Below, piece by piece: positions 1 through 11,258 of a stretch of DNA of 64,000 nucleotides. The stretch is from Meandrina meandrites. Taxonomy: Eukaryota; Cnidaria; Anthozoa; Scleractinia; Meandrinidae. A program made the position numbers and the translations under genes. Below the pieces are notes generated by a model that was not told the origin of the DNA, searched no databases, and saw nothing but the letters and a program-made list of their open reading frames with translations. Every line of letters starts with the position of its first letter. The first letter of the stretch is position 1. Location of the stretch: the NCBI GenBank assembly GCA_963693305.1, contig OY855916.1, positions 10,298,001-10,362,000 of the forward strand, in the 5' to 3' direction.

Positions 1-150
1 GTCAATTGTGAGTTCATATTTTCCCGAGAAAGGAGTGAAATGATGTAATGCATATGAAATGATTCATATATTAACTGCGGATGTATATGAAAGTGAAAAA
101 TTATCATCGCAGTGAGTATCCAATATAAGCAATTGGAATAAAGAAGCCTG
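1..150 (-). repeat. Dispersed AT-rich repeat, copy 1
   Basis: The first ~150 bases are, in reverse complement, closely similar to 24440-24580: a stretch containing CATATACATCCG and the ending ACTCACAATTGAC. Both copies share this end. Interspersed element, truncated by the window edge. Confidence 0.7.
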
Positions 151-1171
151 AAAGCCCTGAATTATACTACATGAAGACGTCTAATTATGTGCTTCTGATA
201 TAACATGTCTTATTTTTATCTCGCGTGGGATCTCAACTTAACTCTTCACTAATCCCCTCGCAGCTTGGGCGCCAAAACAAAATTATGCGGCTGCTAAAAA
301 AACAAAATAACCTCTCTCGAGAACAGGCCCGTAGGGTCGGGGGGTTCGAGGGGTTCGAACGAACCCCCTAAAATTTTTGGTAGGTTGAAAAGATAAAAAA
401 AAATTACATAAAACAATCCAAAGACTGTAACTGGTCGATTACACGATTACTTGCCAGGATTATCGGAGGAAGCCGCAAAACTCTGGCACTATAATGAGAA
501 GTTCTAATCTTTTGGATTGGTTAATTGATGTTCGTCTTGCTTTCCATCCTTGTCGTGGCGCCCGCGGCAATCAAAACTGGCGTTAGTTGGCTGGATAAGC
601 AATCATACGCATTTGTCAGAAATTTCTGAAAGTTAGTGAATTATAGAATTACCCCCTGGGAACAAACAGATATTCTATACATGCTAAGACATGGAACATG
701 TTTAGTAGTTGCTTCCAAAATACATAATTGTATAACATGTCAGATTATTCATCATTCTTTCAATTTCTTGTCCACTCGTCCATCCTGCATGTAATTTAAA
801 TATTTGTGTTTTGAAAACTGTCGAAATGCACACACTCATTTCTGAACATTTCAGAAATTTTATAGAATGTTAATTGCTTTCCGAAGAGCTAATATTGAAG
901 GAAAATGCATCCCACCTCAGAAATGATGTCCAAATGCATGAAATGGCACTTGAGAGAACCTAAATTTGCAAAATTTCCTTGTGGGGAGGGGGAGGCACGC
1001 CCCCAGACCCCTCTAGAGGCTCGTGCCTCCGGCGGTAAAAAATACCTTCCAACAAATAAAAGAACCCCCCTCAACAGAATCCACCCTACGGGCCTGGGGA
1101 AATCCCGCTTGCTACGCATACTACCTTAAGTCATAAAAAATAAGTACACTGTTCACTCAATATTAGACGTT
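151..1171. other. Intergenic, no gene seen
   Basis: Holds a small GC-rich palindrome near 330-372 (GGGGTTCGAACGAACCCC) and a G/C-rich segment at 975-1070 with the look of an interspersed repeat (complementary GGAGGCACG and CGTGCCTCC). Short open frames at 889-1129 overlap both strands of this repeat and are not credible. Confidence 0.5.
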
Positions 1172-1512
1172 TTTCTTCTTCTTCTTCTTCTTCGTCTTCT
1201 TCTTCTTCTTCTTCTTCTTCTTCTTCTTCTTCTTCTTCTTCTTCTTCTTCTTCTTCTTCTTCTTCTTCTTCTTCTTCTTCTTCTTTTTCTTCTTCTTCTT
1301 CTTCGTCTTCGTCTTCTTCTTCTTCTTCTTCTTCTTCTTCTTCTTCTTCTTCTTCTTCTTCTTCTTCTTCTTCTTCTTCTTCTTCTTCTTCTTCTTCTTC
1401 TTCTTCTTCTTCGTCTTCTTCTTCTTCTTCTTCTTCTTCTTCTTCTTCTTCTTCTTCTTCTTCTTCTTCTTCTTCTTCTTCTTCTTCTTCTTCTTCTTCT
1501 TCTTCTTCTTTT
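1172..1512. repeat. (TTC/GAA)n microsatellite, about 340 bp
   Basis: Nearly pure TTC trinucleotide array with a few TCG interruptions (near 1192, 1303, 1309, 1411). It creates artefactual poly-Glu and poly-Lys open frames on the minus strand. One strand is all purine, the kind of sequence that can form triplex DNA. Confidence 0.98.
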
Positions 1513-1937
1513 CTCCTTTCGAACATTTGCGCTTACACATCAAAACCGCCCCGTCTCGTCGAAACACGTTGTAAATGAAAGACATTCTCGCACCTATAAT
1601 TTTTCTCCGTCGTGATCCAGCAAAGAACCCTCGCAGAGCAAAAAATTGCATGAACCTTCTACCGATGTTTCCTGATAAAAATATCCATGCTATCTCATTT
1701 CTAGTTAATCGTTAATATACTTAATATTTAAAATTAAAGTTGTTGTCAGATAACGATTGACTAATTCTTTCACGTGTATTATAAAACCAATTACTCTTAA
1801 AAGCCGCCCTAAATTGTATTTAGGAAAGGTGGAATGATTCATTTGATGGCTACAAGTTCAATTAGTAAGCAGCGATTATGACTGACAACAACTAAGCGAC
1901 TATTTGTTTCTTAAACAAGTATGCCTGCAATACTTAC

Positions 1938-2087
1938 CTTGACTACCTCGAGATGTTCGACTCATCATATCAAGTCGATCAGCCACTCGACGCAAAGCAT
2001 CTTTTACAGCGCCCAATTCGTTATTCATGCTGTAGCGAGCTGGAGCACTAGCTATGGCTGGAGTAACAAAGCTAAATACCGACAAAG
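1938..2087 (-). CDS. Possible internal exon of an unidentified minus-strand gene
   Basis: Open phase 1-1 frame of ~50 residues bounded on the minus strand by a CACATACAG acceptor and a perfect CAAG|GTAAGT donor. The peptide has a hydrophobic alanine-rich start (TPAIASAPA) then a charged, possibly helical run (AVKDALRRVADRLDMM). No family recognised. It could belong with the cysteine-rich exons at 3406-3605, but that last exon already has a stop. Confidence 0.35.
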
Positions 2088-3405
2088 CTGTATGTGCGAA
2101 GTAAACATTTCGTCGTAATGTCAAGTGAAAAGATTTAAATCATTCCATTGCCATGTCGATTTTTTAAAATCGAAACGCGATCGAACTCGAGTACTGTTCG
2201 TGGTCGCGTTCTTGCATGGCGTTGGTCAAAATGTTCATTGCGAATTCGACATCGTCTATAGACACAGGAAGTTCATTTAAAGATTGGATATTGAGTGCCA
2301 AAGTCGGATGTTGAGAACTTAAGTTAGGTGTTAAATGCGTAACTTGGATGTTGAATGTTAATTTTGAATACATGTAATTAAGACGGATAATTATTGAATA
2401 TTTAATTCTTAAATGTGATTGCCCGGTGAAGTGTTTCGAGACATTCGGAGTATGCGCAACCTTAGGTCTACCCCCTGGAGTACTTCCATTGGTTTCCCAC
2501 TTGCAAACGGGTTATATGAGTTGACAGTTCATAGAGCTTCGTTGATTGCCATACGAAAGTGCCTCTCCTTTCTATTAAAGGATATTATTTTAATCAAGAC
2601 ATTGCTACGCTTCAAAATATGTGAAGGATGTAGAAGAGGCAGTGTATTGGTGTGCATCCTCGCTTGAAATTATTGGAAAAAGCTAAAATCTCTCTTCATA
2701 TGGTCAGCCAGTAGTCTACCATGGTACAAGTTTTTCTTGCACACACATAACATTCACACTAAGAAATATAACAACAGATTCCAGTAACTATGAATAAAGC
2801 TTTAATACAAAATATCAAACCTTTTGATTGTATAATTATCTATTATACAGCGGGTAGGCGGTCTTTTCCTGGCTATGACTTTCTCAGGTCTTGTACAACG
2901 GACTCTCGTTACCTCGAACTAAGTAAAAGCAGGTTTCCTTGAACTAATTAATCAAACTCGTACCAATCACCCCGCAAAAAGCAAAAGAGTTAAGTGGTGT
3001 CGTACGAAACTATGTAGCTATGCATTCAGTCGGAAAACAGGGGCTATCTTGACTAATCAGCTTTAAATTTATGACAGCATGACTACAGCCATGATTTTAC
3101 AATTAGTTACTTGATCATTACTTGGGTGTTACTTGGTTATATTAAGTGATTTTGGCTGTAATGGTTGTCTTGAGTTAGCCTGGTTATGCTGGGTTAGTTT
3201 GGTTTTGTTGGGTTACTATGGTTCTATTGGGATCTGGTAGTTTCAATTTGTTGCGTTCCTGCTGGGTAAGACGTCAGCTTACGCGTTGGTTTTCTTTTGC
3301 CTGGTGTTAATTAAACAGACATAAAAAAGAAACAGGACACTGCTTAGTTCATATAACATAACCTTGTTTGACGAAGCTGACAGAATTCCAGAAAATATGA
3401 AATAT
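2088..3405. other. Intergenic or intronic, little seen
   Basis: Contains an open minus-strand frame at 2164-2373 (contains DDVEFAMNILTNAM) with no family match or clear splice sites, and a run of diverged GGTT-rich short repeats at 3120-3240. No credible gene. Confidence 0.4.
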
Positions 3406-3605
3406 TTAAAGCATCAGTGAACCTGCCCTTTCCTCTTTTTTGCCTTCTTTTCCTTTGCCTTTTCCTCCGCAGGCTGGAGTTTTAAAATCAAGGTCTGCAG
3501 CTGTGCATAGTTTAACGCATCTTCTCGACATGCAATTCAGAGTAAAGCCACCTTTGCACAAGGAGCAAACACCCGATGTGCACTTAAAACAACCTTTTCC
3601 GCAAT
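3406..3605 (-). CDS. Terminal exon of a cysteine-rich protein gene
   Basis: Minus-strand acceptor TCGTTCACAG is followed by a phase-1 frame reading CGKGCFKCTSGVCSLCKGGF, then CMSRRC and KLC, a lysine/glycine-rich stretch, and TAA. The spacing C-x3-C-x2-C-x4-C-x2-C-x2-GF resembles furin-like or growth-factor-receptor cysteine repeats. A related exon lies at 5875-5956 upstream on the same strand. Function unknown; probably extracellular, or a binding module. Open frame, good acceptor and matching repeat in a second exon make coding status likely. Confidence 0.55.
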
Positions 3606-3609
3606 CTGT

Positions 3610-3910
3610 GAACGATAGAACTAATTAGGTAGTAAGTAGATTTAAAGAAAACGTGCAAGGAAACGTCAGAGAGAGGAAGATAATGATAATTTGGCTGAAG
3701 GCCGTTTTCTTTTTATTCTGATTCCTTGCTTACATTTCGTTTTACACTGTAGAGAGACGTTGGAATTGATCGCCACTTTAAATAAAATTGCTTGGGTAAA
3801 TTGATGACCTTCGGAGTCAAGTGTTCTGTCTGCTCAGCAGATGACTGTCAAATCGGGGTTTGGCTCACCTATTTATCTTTTTCGGTGTTAAGAACACCGC
3901 AGGTAAGAAC

Positions 3911-3978
<68 letters not shown>

Positions 3979-4164
3979 AAAGGTTCCTATTGCGCATTTA
4001 AAATTCTCAATGCGCTTACAATTGCACATGATTAAAAAGAATAAGAACGATAAAAGTAAAAATGCTGCTAAATACAGAAATTCAGTATTAAGATAAAAAG
4101 AGTTAAACAATTAAACTATAGCAAAAAAATCTAACTAAAACATGCAATTGTAAAAATCTATGAC
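3610..4164. other. Intron-like stretch between cysteine-rich exons
   Basis: Holds the AAT microsatellite at 3911-3976; otherwise AT-rich, with no open frame of note. Lies 3' of the LINE at 4165-5870 on the minus strand. Confidence 0.4.
3911..3976. repeat. (AAT)22 microsatellite
   Basis: Uninterrupted AAT trinucleotide array of 66 bases. Gives false poly-Asn, poly-Ile and poly-Leu frames. Confidence 0.98.
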
Positions 4165-5870
4165 TAGGTTAAAAGCTATTACAAGAAAGAAATGTTTTAA
4201 GATTCTTTTTAAAAATCGCTTTGCTCTCACACTGTTTAATATAAAAAGGTAGGTCGTTCCAAAGTTTCGTGGCGTAAAAAGAGAAGGATCTTTGACCGTA
4301 TGTGCATGTTTTCACATCAGGAACTTGTAAGAGTGATTGGCCAGATGATCGAAGGGAACGAGCTGGTTTATAGGCGTTAAAAAGAGAAGTTAAGTAAGTT
4401 GGTGAATGACCATTAAGGGCTTTGTAGGTTAAAAGTAGGATCTTAAAAACGATGCGTGATTTGACAGGAAGCCAGTGCAGGTCCTTGAGGGTGGGAGTAA
4501 TGTGTTCTTTCCGCTTAGTTCCAGCAATCAGTCGCGCAGCAATGTTCTGAATTCGCTGCAGTTTATCATGCTCAAGCTTAGGGAGGCCGTAAAGTATACT
4601 GTTGCAGTAATCCAGGCGTGAAATGACAAAAGCGTTCACGATACAATTGAGATTGTCATGTGAGCGATATTTTCTCATCCGGCTTATTGATCGTATTGCC
4701 AGGATAGCCTTCTTGCAGATGTCATTAACGTGTTGTTTTAGGCTCAGTTCCTTGTCTAATATGACACCCAAATTGCGTACTTTGTCAGACAGTTCGATTG
4801 CAGGATGTTGTGCAAAACGGGAAGTAAATTGGATGACCTCTGTTTTACCGGGGCTGCATAAGAACATGTTTAGAGTGTTCCAATTTATGACGTCGTCAAT
4901 GCAGTTTCGAAAAGTGTCTAGGGCAGGAGAAGAACCATTGGGAGTTATAGTAATATAAAGTTGAGAGTCGTCAGCATAGAACATGGAGTCAAGTCTGTGT
5001 GCAGCTACAATATCCTGGGGAGGTGCCACGTACAAACTAAACAGAAGAAGTCCCAGAATTGACCCTTGGGGATCGCCAAAATCTACAGAGCGAGGACTAG
5101 ATGTAGTATCGCCCATGATGGCTGATTGCGTTCGACCACTGAGGTGAGAGGAGAACCACTTGAGTACAGTGTCGGAGAAACCAAAATGGCATCTTAGCCT
5201 GGATATGAGGATATCATGATCCAAGGTATCGAAGGCAGCGGACAGATCTAACATGACAAGGATAACATCTTGACGATAATCTAGAGTCATTAGGATGTCG
5301 TTCAGAACAGTCACGTAAAAGTGCAGTTTCGGGTCGCCATGCAGCTCTCGTAAGGTCTCACATGAGTGACTGAGAGAACAATAGAACAAACAACAAGAAC
5401 AATGCCCCTAGCCCGCAAAACAATAGCAGCTGCTTACTAGAGGACCAGTAGAATTACAAGCTTACGAGAGCTGCGTAACTATTCGCAGTTTCTGTAGAGT
5501 GGTTCTTGCGATAAGCAGACTGCAAAGGCGGCATCAGCTTATTTGTTTCCGAGTAAGAATATGCTTGAAGAGCTACAACTTTTTCGATGATTTTAGCTAA
5601 GAAAGAATCTTTCAGAATCTCTTGATGAAGATCTGGTTTCTTCAATAGTGGACGTATAAGGGACTGCTTAACAATGATTCGTTGATAATAGCAGTTATAG
5701 CAGGCACCATGGCATCAAGATGGTCTTTCAGTTATCGGGTTGGCATAGGATCCAAGGGACAGGATTTCGTTGATAGGGCTTTAATAGCATGATGAACCGA
5801 AGTGCAGCTTGTTGAACTAAACGTAGATAACAGTTCATTACAAACTGCTTCGCCGGCGATAGAGTGACAA
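4165..5870 (-). mobile_element. CR1/L2-like LINE, reverse transcriptase and 3' end, 5'-truncated
   Basis: Minus-strand frame 5389-4169 encodes the palm and C-terminal parts of a non-LTR reverse transcriptase: LDLSAAFDTLDHD, a degenerate GDPQGSILG, the FYADD catalytic box, and the LHWLPVKSRIVFKILLL C-terminal signature of CR1/L2-type elements. Earlier domain pieces (SCPLDPMPT, LSKIIEKV-like AKIIEKVV, QSAYRKNHSTETA) appear at 5454-5800 in other frames, so the element is broken by frameshifts and a small rearrangement near 5390-5470. Not functional. Its 5' end abuts a cysteine-rich exon. Confidence 0.88.
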
Positions 5871-5874
5871 GTAC

Positions 5875-5956
5875 CAGTCTTGAATCATTTCAAAGCCGTC
5901 TTTGCATTCAATACAGACACCCTCTGTACAGTTTATACAGCCTTTTCCACAAGGTT
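5875..5956 (-). CDS. Second cysteine-rich exon, partial, next to a LINE insertion
   Basis: Minus-strand acceptor TTGTCTCTTAG opens a phase-1 frame EPCGKGCINCTEGVCIECKD, the same C-x3-C-x2-C-x4-C-x2-C motif as the exon at 3406-3605. A GTACTT donor may lie at 5874, but this leaves phase 2, which does not fit the last exon, and LINE sequence begins immediately afterwards. Another exon may be missing, or the LINE disrupted this exon. Confidence 0.45.
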
Positions 5957-6265
5957 CTAAGAGACAATATTAAATTATTAAGTTATTTTAAAATTGTATT
6001 ACCTATGACTGCAGTAGGGTAGCGAAAAAATGAACAGCTAGGGAATTTAAATCAGAAAACAATTAGTTTTAACACCTTTTAAGAATAATAGCGTCTAAAA
6101 AGTATAGTCACCCATGCTAAATCTTGCAAACCAACAAAATACAACGTTAAGTTTTCACTACTCTCACAAAAAGTCGTTCAGGTCTTGGTTGGATTTACAT
6201 TGACTGGTTTAGGGACAAGGCTTGTTAGTCGCATCACAAGAGAGAATATCACCAAGAGCAACTAC

Positions 6266-6390
6266 CTGAGCCGCACTGTGATCTGTAAACTTTTTTGCCA
6301 GTTCTTCTGGAGTCACAGGGAAAGCAAGCTGTTCTATTTTTACGCCGAGAAACCAACGCGAATCCTCTGTCACAGACATCATATATCGGA
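6266..6390 (-). CDS. Possible exon of the same minus-strand gene
   Basis: Minus-strand open frame containing RWFLGVKIEQLAF and PVTPEELAKKFTDH, ending CTCAG|GTAGTT. The LAFPVTPEELAKKF pattern is reminiscent of the start of an RRM RNA-binding domain (strand 1 then helix 1), but the frame is short and no acceptor is secure. Located upstream of the cysteine-rich exons on the same strand. Confidence 0.28.
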
Positions 6391-7560
6391 CTACAATTCA
6401 AAAGAGCGACGTCCAGGGTTCGACCTGCGGCTGAGCAAGGCTAAAAATCACTGAATTGAGCTCAAATAAAGGTGAACTCAAAGCCGATCAAGTCCACTGA
6501 AGCGAAGGAAGGCTTCACCGATGGAAAGTGAGAAATCGACCGTCGTTGATAATTCATGAAATGTATATGACAGTGTCGGTGGTGTTGGAGAAAGCTTACA
6601 ACGAAATTGCCGCGTTCGTCTCCGATATTATGGGCTGGTTTGAAAGCTTTGCCCTGCAGAATTTACAAGCCTTCTCCAATAATGAGGTAACAAACGGAAA
6701 TGTATGCACTAAGCATAAGCCTAATTTTATATTGAGAGAATTTCCTTCAGTTTATGAACGAATTTGAAGTTGTGTCGCTTTTCAGATCTTCCCGTAAATA
6801 TTTATCAAACCTGTTCGTGTTTGTACATTTTATACAGACATTGTTTATTAAATATTTCGTTTAGGCTAACTATTTTCTGTTTTAGTTAATGGAGTTACCT
6901 GTGATGTTCACTATTGGATTTTGAAAACAAATTATTTAGCTTCACGGATCAAAATCACAATTTCGGCTCGCTTGCATTTGTTTTGTTTCTCATGTCCCTG
7001 CTTATCAGTGAGTGTGTTGAAATATCTTCGATGCGTAACCGAATATTTCGCCGGTTTCGTTGCGAGTTACCTGCGCTTGGCTGAGTGAGTTCAGACTTTG
7101 CCTATCGTATATTTATACTTACTAGAAATGAAGAAAATTCATTCAGTTCTTTAAAATGACTTACATAACCCAGAACCGGCACCATCAATTTTCAGAGTTT
7201 GTTTTGTCGCCGTGATTTTCTCAGTTTGCCACGACGTAAGTTCATTGACTTTGGTTTTCTGTATTTTGTTTTTGCCTTGAGTTGATTTTCTTGCCCTGAC
7301 AATTTTGTAGTAAATCAAAACAAGGTCAAGATTGGCGGCAGCAGTGATAGACCCTCAGATACTGAACTCTATAGCGCAGTCCAACGTGCTTATAGTACAG
7401 TTGTTAGCTAAGAAGGTTCAAGTGTGGGAGCATATTGTTACCGTTGTAATTAAGTGACCAAGTTAGTTTATAATAAGATTGTATTTTTTTTAGCTCAATG
7501 ATAAATAATGAAGATGATCTTTTTCAACAATGACACGAGCATGGGACAAAGAAAAATTCT
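6391..7560. other. No gene seen
   Basis: AT-rich sequence. ATTGGCGGCAGCAGTG near 7331 resembles the start of an LTR-retrotransposon internal region (after a primer-binding site), but I could not find matching LTRs. The open frame at 6528-6767 has no recognisable features. Confidence 0.35.
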
Positions 7561-7561
7561 G

Positions 7562-7636
7562 AGTCCCCGACGGGAATCGAACCCATGGCATCCCAGATAC
7601 CGGTTGGGCGCTCTAACCAACTGAGCTACGAGAGAC
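7562..7636 (-). repeat. tRNA-like sequence, probably SINE-derived
   Basis: On the minus strand it folds as a tRNA: acceptor GTCTCTC/CGGGGAC, A-box GTAGCTCAGTTGG, B-box GGTTCGATTCC. The anticodon position would read GGT (Thr), but residue 33 is C, the anticodon stem has an A-C mismatch, and there is an extra base before the D stem. These defects and the abutting foldback favour a tRNA-derived repeat over a working gene. Confidence 0.6.
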
Positions 7637-7650
7637 TCGTGGTGAGCTTG

Positions 7651-7814
7651 GCCGTTTACTAGGTTGATACGTGACACGCGTCCTACATACTGCTAGGATC
7701 TGCAATGTCGAAATCAGCAAGTGTGTAGTAAGTAATAAAGACGGTATTTTTTTCGACATTGCTGATCCTATCAGTATGCAGGACGCGTGTCACGTATCAA
7801 CCTAGTAAATGGCC
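7651..7814. repeat. Foldback element with ~62-bp arms
   Basis: The left arm 7651-7712 and right arm 7751-7814 are near-perfect inverted copies (both contain GATACGTGACACGCGTCCT or its complement), with a ~38-bp spacer. Directly adjoins the tRNA-like sequence. Confidence 0.85.
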
Positions 7815-8929
7815 ACATCTCCAATGTGTTTGTAATTTATCTCTTTTAGTGCCTCTAAGATGTTTGGCCGTCAGGGTGAGCTTGTTTTGATATTTTACTT
7901 TATTTACCACTTTCTTTATTTAGTGAATTCAGTTTCTGTCTTCATGACAACTCGAGGCTTTTGTACAATAATATTTTGGTTGTCTGTAAATCTATCATTG
8001 GATTCAGAGCGCCTACGTACATGTCGGTGATGGACAAAAGACTGACCCCCCAGTCCATGGACTACACCGATGGACTATCAAAATGGACTACCCTTAAATG
8101 GACTACCCCTAAAAAATCCTATTTCGCTACCCGGGAGCTCCCAGGGACAATTAATATTAAGAATATATTGTGTTACCCTTACGATATAAAGAGCTAACCG
8201 TAAACAGGCTAACTAAAGTGCATAGCAGGCTAACCAGAATGAAAAGTAGGCTAACCGGAGTGCATAGTAGGCTAACCGGAGTGAAAAGTAGGCTAATCAG
8301 AGTGCATAGCAGAGGCTAACCGAGGTGAGTAGTAGCCACTAAAAGGAGTGCTATTGACTTTGACTTTGACATTGACTTTTTTCTAAAACTTACACCACTG
8401 TGAGTTTATGGGTTACTCATGTCAGAAATGTGAAAAAATTGAGGGGTCACCGAATTCGTTTCGGAGATAAATCGGCCTTCGTTTCTGACAATGGCAACAG
8501 TGTCTGTTTGCCCAAAAATAATGCGAATAAATTCATGAAATGCAATTTTCTTGTCTAAATCTTGTTTAAGGGGATCTATTAAGCAAATTGATCCAACTGG
8601 CGATGTTTATTTAGAAAATCTGATCGCTTAGTAATTACATTTTCAATCGCCTGGCAGTTGAAATATGGGCAAGATTTGATGCCGCGTGGGCAAAAAAAAA
8701 AGGATGAATTTGTAAACTTCCCACATCGACTTTCTGTTCACTTTTTACAATCTGTCGAGAATCGCAAAACAAAGCTGCCTATCAAAAAAATTGGGGGTCA
8801 CCGACCATTTGAGAGAGTAAACTGCGAGCGAAGTAATCGCAACAGCTACCAGCCCTATGTTTGTTTGAAAAGTTTTCTCAGCGCGAGCGCTCGATGCATG
8901 ACGTGGCGTGACGTTGCGACACGAATTAC
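7815..8929. other. Intergenic repeats, no gene seen
   Basis: Contains short ATGGACTAC repeats at 8050-8110 and a degenerate ~22-bp tandem array at 8191-8330. No credible coding frame before the LINE that starts near 8933. Confidence 0.5.
8191..8330. repeat. Degenerate ~22-bp tandem repeat
   Basis: About seven copies of a unit like AGGCTAACCGGAGTGCATAG; alternate units carry GTGCATAG or GTGAAAAG, hinting at a two-unit higher-order repeat. Confidence 0.8.
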
Positions 8930-8932
8930 GTG

Positions 8933-10535
8933 CGCAGTAAGGATGGTGGTCTAGAAATGAAAGATTTTGTTCTCTTCGACAAAGCTTTAAAATTAACCTG
9001 GATTAAGCGCTTATGTTCCGACTCGGATGCACCGTGGAAGTATATTCCAAAATCGTTTCTGTCCAATGTTGGCGGCACGGAGCTTTTTAAATGTAATTAT
9101 GATTATAACCTTCTTGACCTTAATAACCACCTTCCCGAATTTTACAAACAAATTATAAATTATTGGCAGAAAATTGCGTCTACAACACCTCACAGCAAGA
9201 ACGAGGTTCTCTCTGAAATAATTTGGAACAACAGATTCATCATGATCAACAAAAAAATGGTATATCTACCTCAATGACACGAAGCAGGAGTAAAACAAAT
9301 TTCAGATCTTTTTGACGAGTATGAAAATCGCTTTCTGCCTTTCCTCTCGTTTTGCAATAAATACGCACTAGATTGCAATTTTTTACAATACCATAGCCTT
9401 ATATCCGCCATTCCCCAAAGATGGAAGAAGCTACTTCATGTGAATTTCGGTGACACGACTTCACCCACCCCGCCAATCTGTACTTTATCGTGCAAGACGT
9501 TGTACGAAAAGTTGTTACTCTTTGAAGATCTTCCCCCTCCAACCTCAGAGAAAAAGCTTGAATCATACGGTATCACAAAGGAGACTCTAAGTAAAATTTA
9601 TCTTCTGCCATTTAAGGCCACAAAAGAATCTAAATTAGCAATGTTCCAATACAAAATTATACACAACATTTTAGCCACGAACAATTTATTATACAAAATG
9701 AAAAAGGTTGCTTCCCCTTTCTGCCCGTTCTGTCCCTCTGATAGCCAAACCATACAGCACCTGTTTATTAGCTGCACGCAGGCGTCCTCTTTTTGGAATA
9801 AGTTCCAAAATTGGTATATGATCGAAAGCAATGAGAATTTACTTCTTTCTGAGCTTGACGTGTTATTTGGAATTACTCGGTCTTGTACGCACCGTTTAGC
9901 CCTCAATCATCTCATACTTCTGGGTAAATATTTTCTTTATGCAAACGCACTTAACAGTATCAAACACGTTTTTAATGACTTCGTCGCATTAGTGCACGAG
10001 AAAATGGAGATTGAAAAATACATCGCTGCCACGTCTAATGGTGAGAAGAATTTTAGGCAGAAGTGAAAATTCCTTCTCACGAGTTAGACCGTTTTTTTTT
10101 TTTTTTTTGTTTTTTTTTTAGCAATCAAAATAGGTAGATAATCGGTGTGTCGTATAAGTAAAAGTGTGATGGTGTAAAGTAAGTCATCGGGGATTTGTAT
10201 TGTATTGTGATTATATAAAACTGTTCTAACTTAAAAGCAAAATAGATTAAAAATCAATTATCAGTGTAAGCAAAGAAGTAACGTAATTAAGTGAGTAATA
10301 TTAATGTATTGGTATTAAAGGATTCGATAAAAAAAGTAATAGTATTGCAAGTGATGTAAATGTGTGTAGCTAAATTGTAATTTGTTCATTGTAAGTAGTG
10401 CAATTAAGTATTGTTAAAACATTGTACAAATAGATGTTGTAAGAAAGTGGTGTAATTATTTTAATTTAAGTTACTAGTTAATTAAGTATATTTTTGTAAG
10501 TAGTCTGTGTTGTAAATAAAGTGTTGCTTTATCTC

Positions 10536-10567
<32 letters not shown>
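8933..10567 (+). mobile_element. Tx1/L1-like LINE, C-terminal half with 3' UTR and poly(A)
   Basis: Frame 8930-10066 encodes the end of a non-LTR retrotransposon ORF2: DGGLEMKDFVLFDKALKL-type and LTWIKRL motifs after the reverse transcriptase, then a cysteine knuckle CPFCPSDSQTIQHLFISC, typical of Tx1/L1-clade elements. A single TGA at 9275-9277 interrupts an otherwise open frame (about 379 codons). A 3' UTR with AATAAA near 10517 and a 28-base A tract ends the copy, so it is a 5'-truncated insertion. Possible short target duplication TGCGCA on both sides. Confidence 0.88.
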
Positions 10568-10571
<4 letters not shown>

Positions 10572-11197
10572 GCGCAAAAACAATTAGCGTGAACGTCCTT
10601 AAGCCGTACATTTTCTAAGCGAAACTAAAAGAAATGCATACAGTGTATCTAAGCGAAGTTTTCCAAAGTGTTGAGCAACGACAAAACAGAAAAGCTTGAA
10701 CAAAATTAACTTCATTAAACCTAAACCTGTTCTGACAAACAAGATTACGAAACTGACTGTTTGAAGTGAATTCAAATCAATTGTCTGCTTTTCTTCGTCT
10801 TCATCAAGCTCTCCACTCTTTTACATCGAATAACTCGGAGAGATGTATTAGTGTACAGTAAATATTGTTTGCACTGTGGAAACGGCAAGCAAAAAAAGTT
10901 TACCGCCGATTTATTGCAGAAAACTTTTGAATTTTGAAGCGTACGTGAGCGGAAAACCAATTCAGTATTACAATGTCAATGTCATTTCAGAACCACTCAC
11001 AAGGCGGAAACGTGTGACGGAAAAACCACGAAATATTGACGTCTCTTTCGTAAGCAAATCTATTAGAGGATCGCAACACTCTTCCAGAAACGGGAAAGAA
11101 ACCTTTTTTAAAGTCACTCTCTGGTTCGTATTCGTTCATGGAAAACAAAGCCCTCTCCGCTTCCTCAGTTTAACCGCTCTATTAATCCAACTTTACT
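10568..11197 (+). promoter_or_regulatory. Upstream region and 5' UTR of the receptor gene
   Basis: About 630 bases between the poly(A) of a LINE and the receptor start codon. The promoter is expected here unless an upstream non-coding exon exists. I see no TATA box or initiator I can defend; an open frame on the plus strand (10876-11217) overlaps exon 1 out of frame and has no recognisable domain. Confidence 0.35.
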
Positions 11198-11258
11198 ATG
11201 ATTCGTCAACAAAGTAGACTTTTATTACTTCTCGTTTGCTGGATCGCAGTAAAAGCAG
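11198..11258 (+). CDS. Exon 1: signal peptide
   Basis: The ATG at 11198 opens a classical secretion signal: short basic N-region (MIRQQSR), a leucine-rich core and an alanine-containing end. It stops after 61 bases in CAG|GTATGT, leaving phase 1, which exactly fits exon 2. This is the only plausible signal-peptide exon seen upstream of the Ig exons. Confidence 0.85.

Noticed and set aside
1131..1651. Poly-glutamate and poly-lysine proteins on the minus strand
   Set aside because: They are translations of the TTC microsatellite with no other protein-like sequence.
6528..6767. 79-residue plus-strand ORF
   Set aside because: No family features, promoter or splice signals; isolated chance frame.
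7562..7636. Functional tRNA-Thr gene
   Set aside because: C at position 33, an anticodon-stem mismatch and an extra base before the D stem; it looks like a tRNA-derived repeat.
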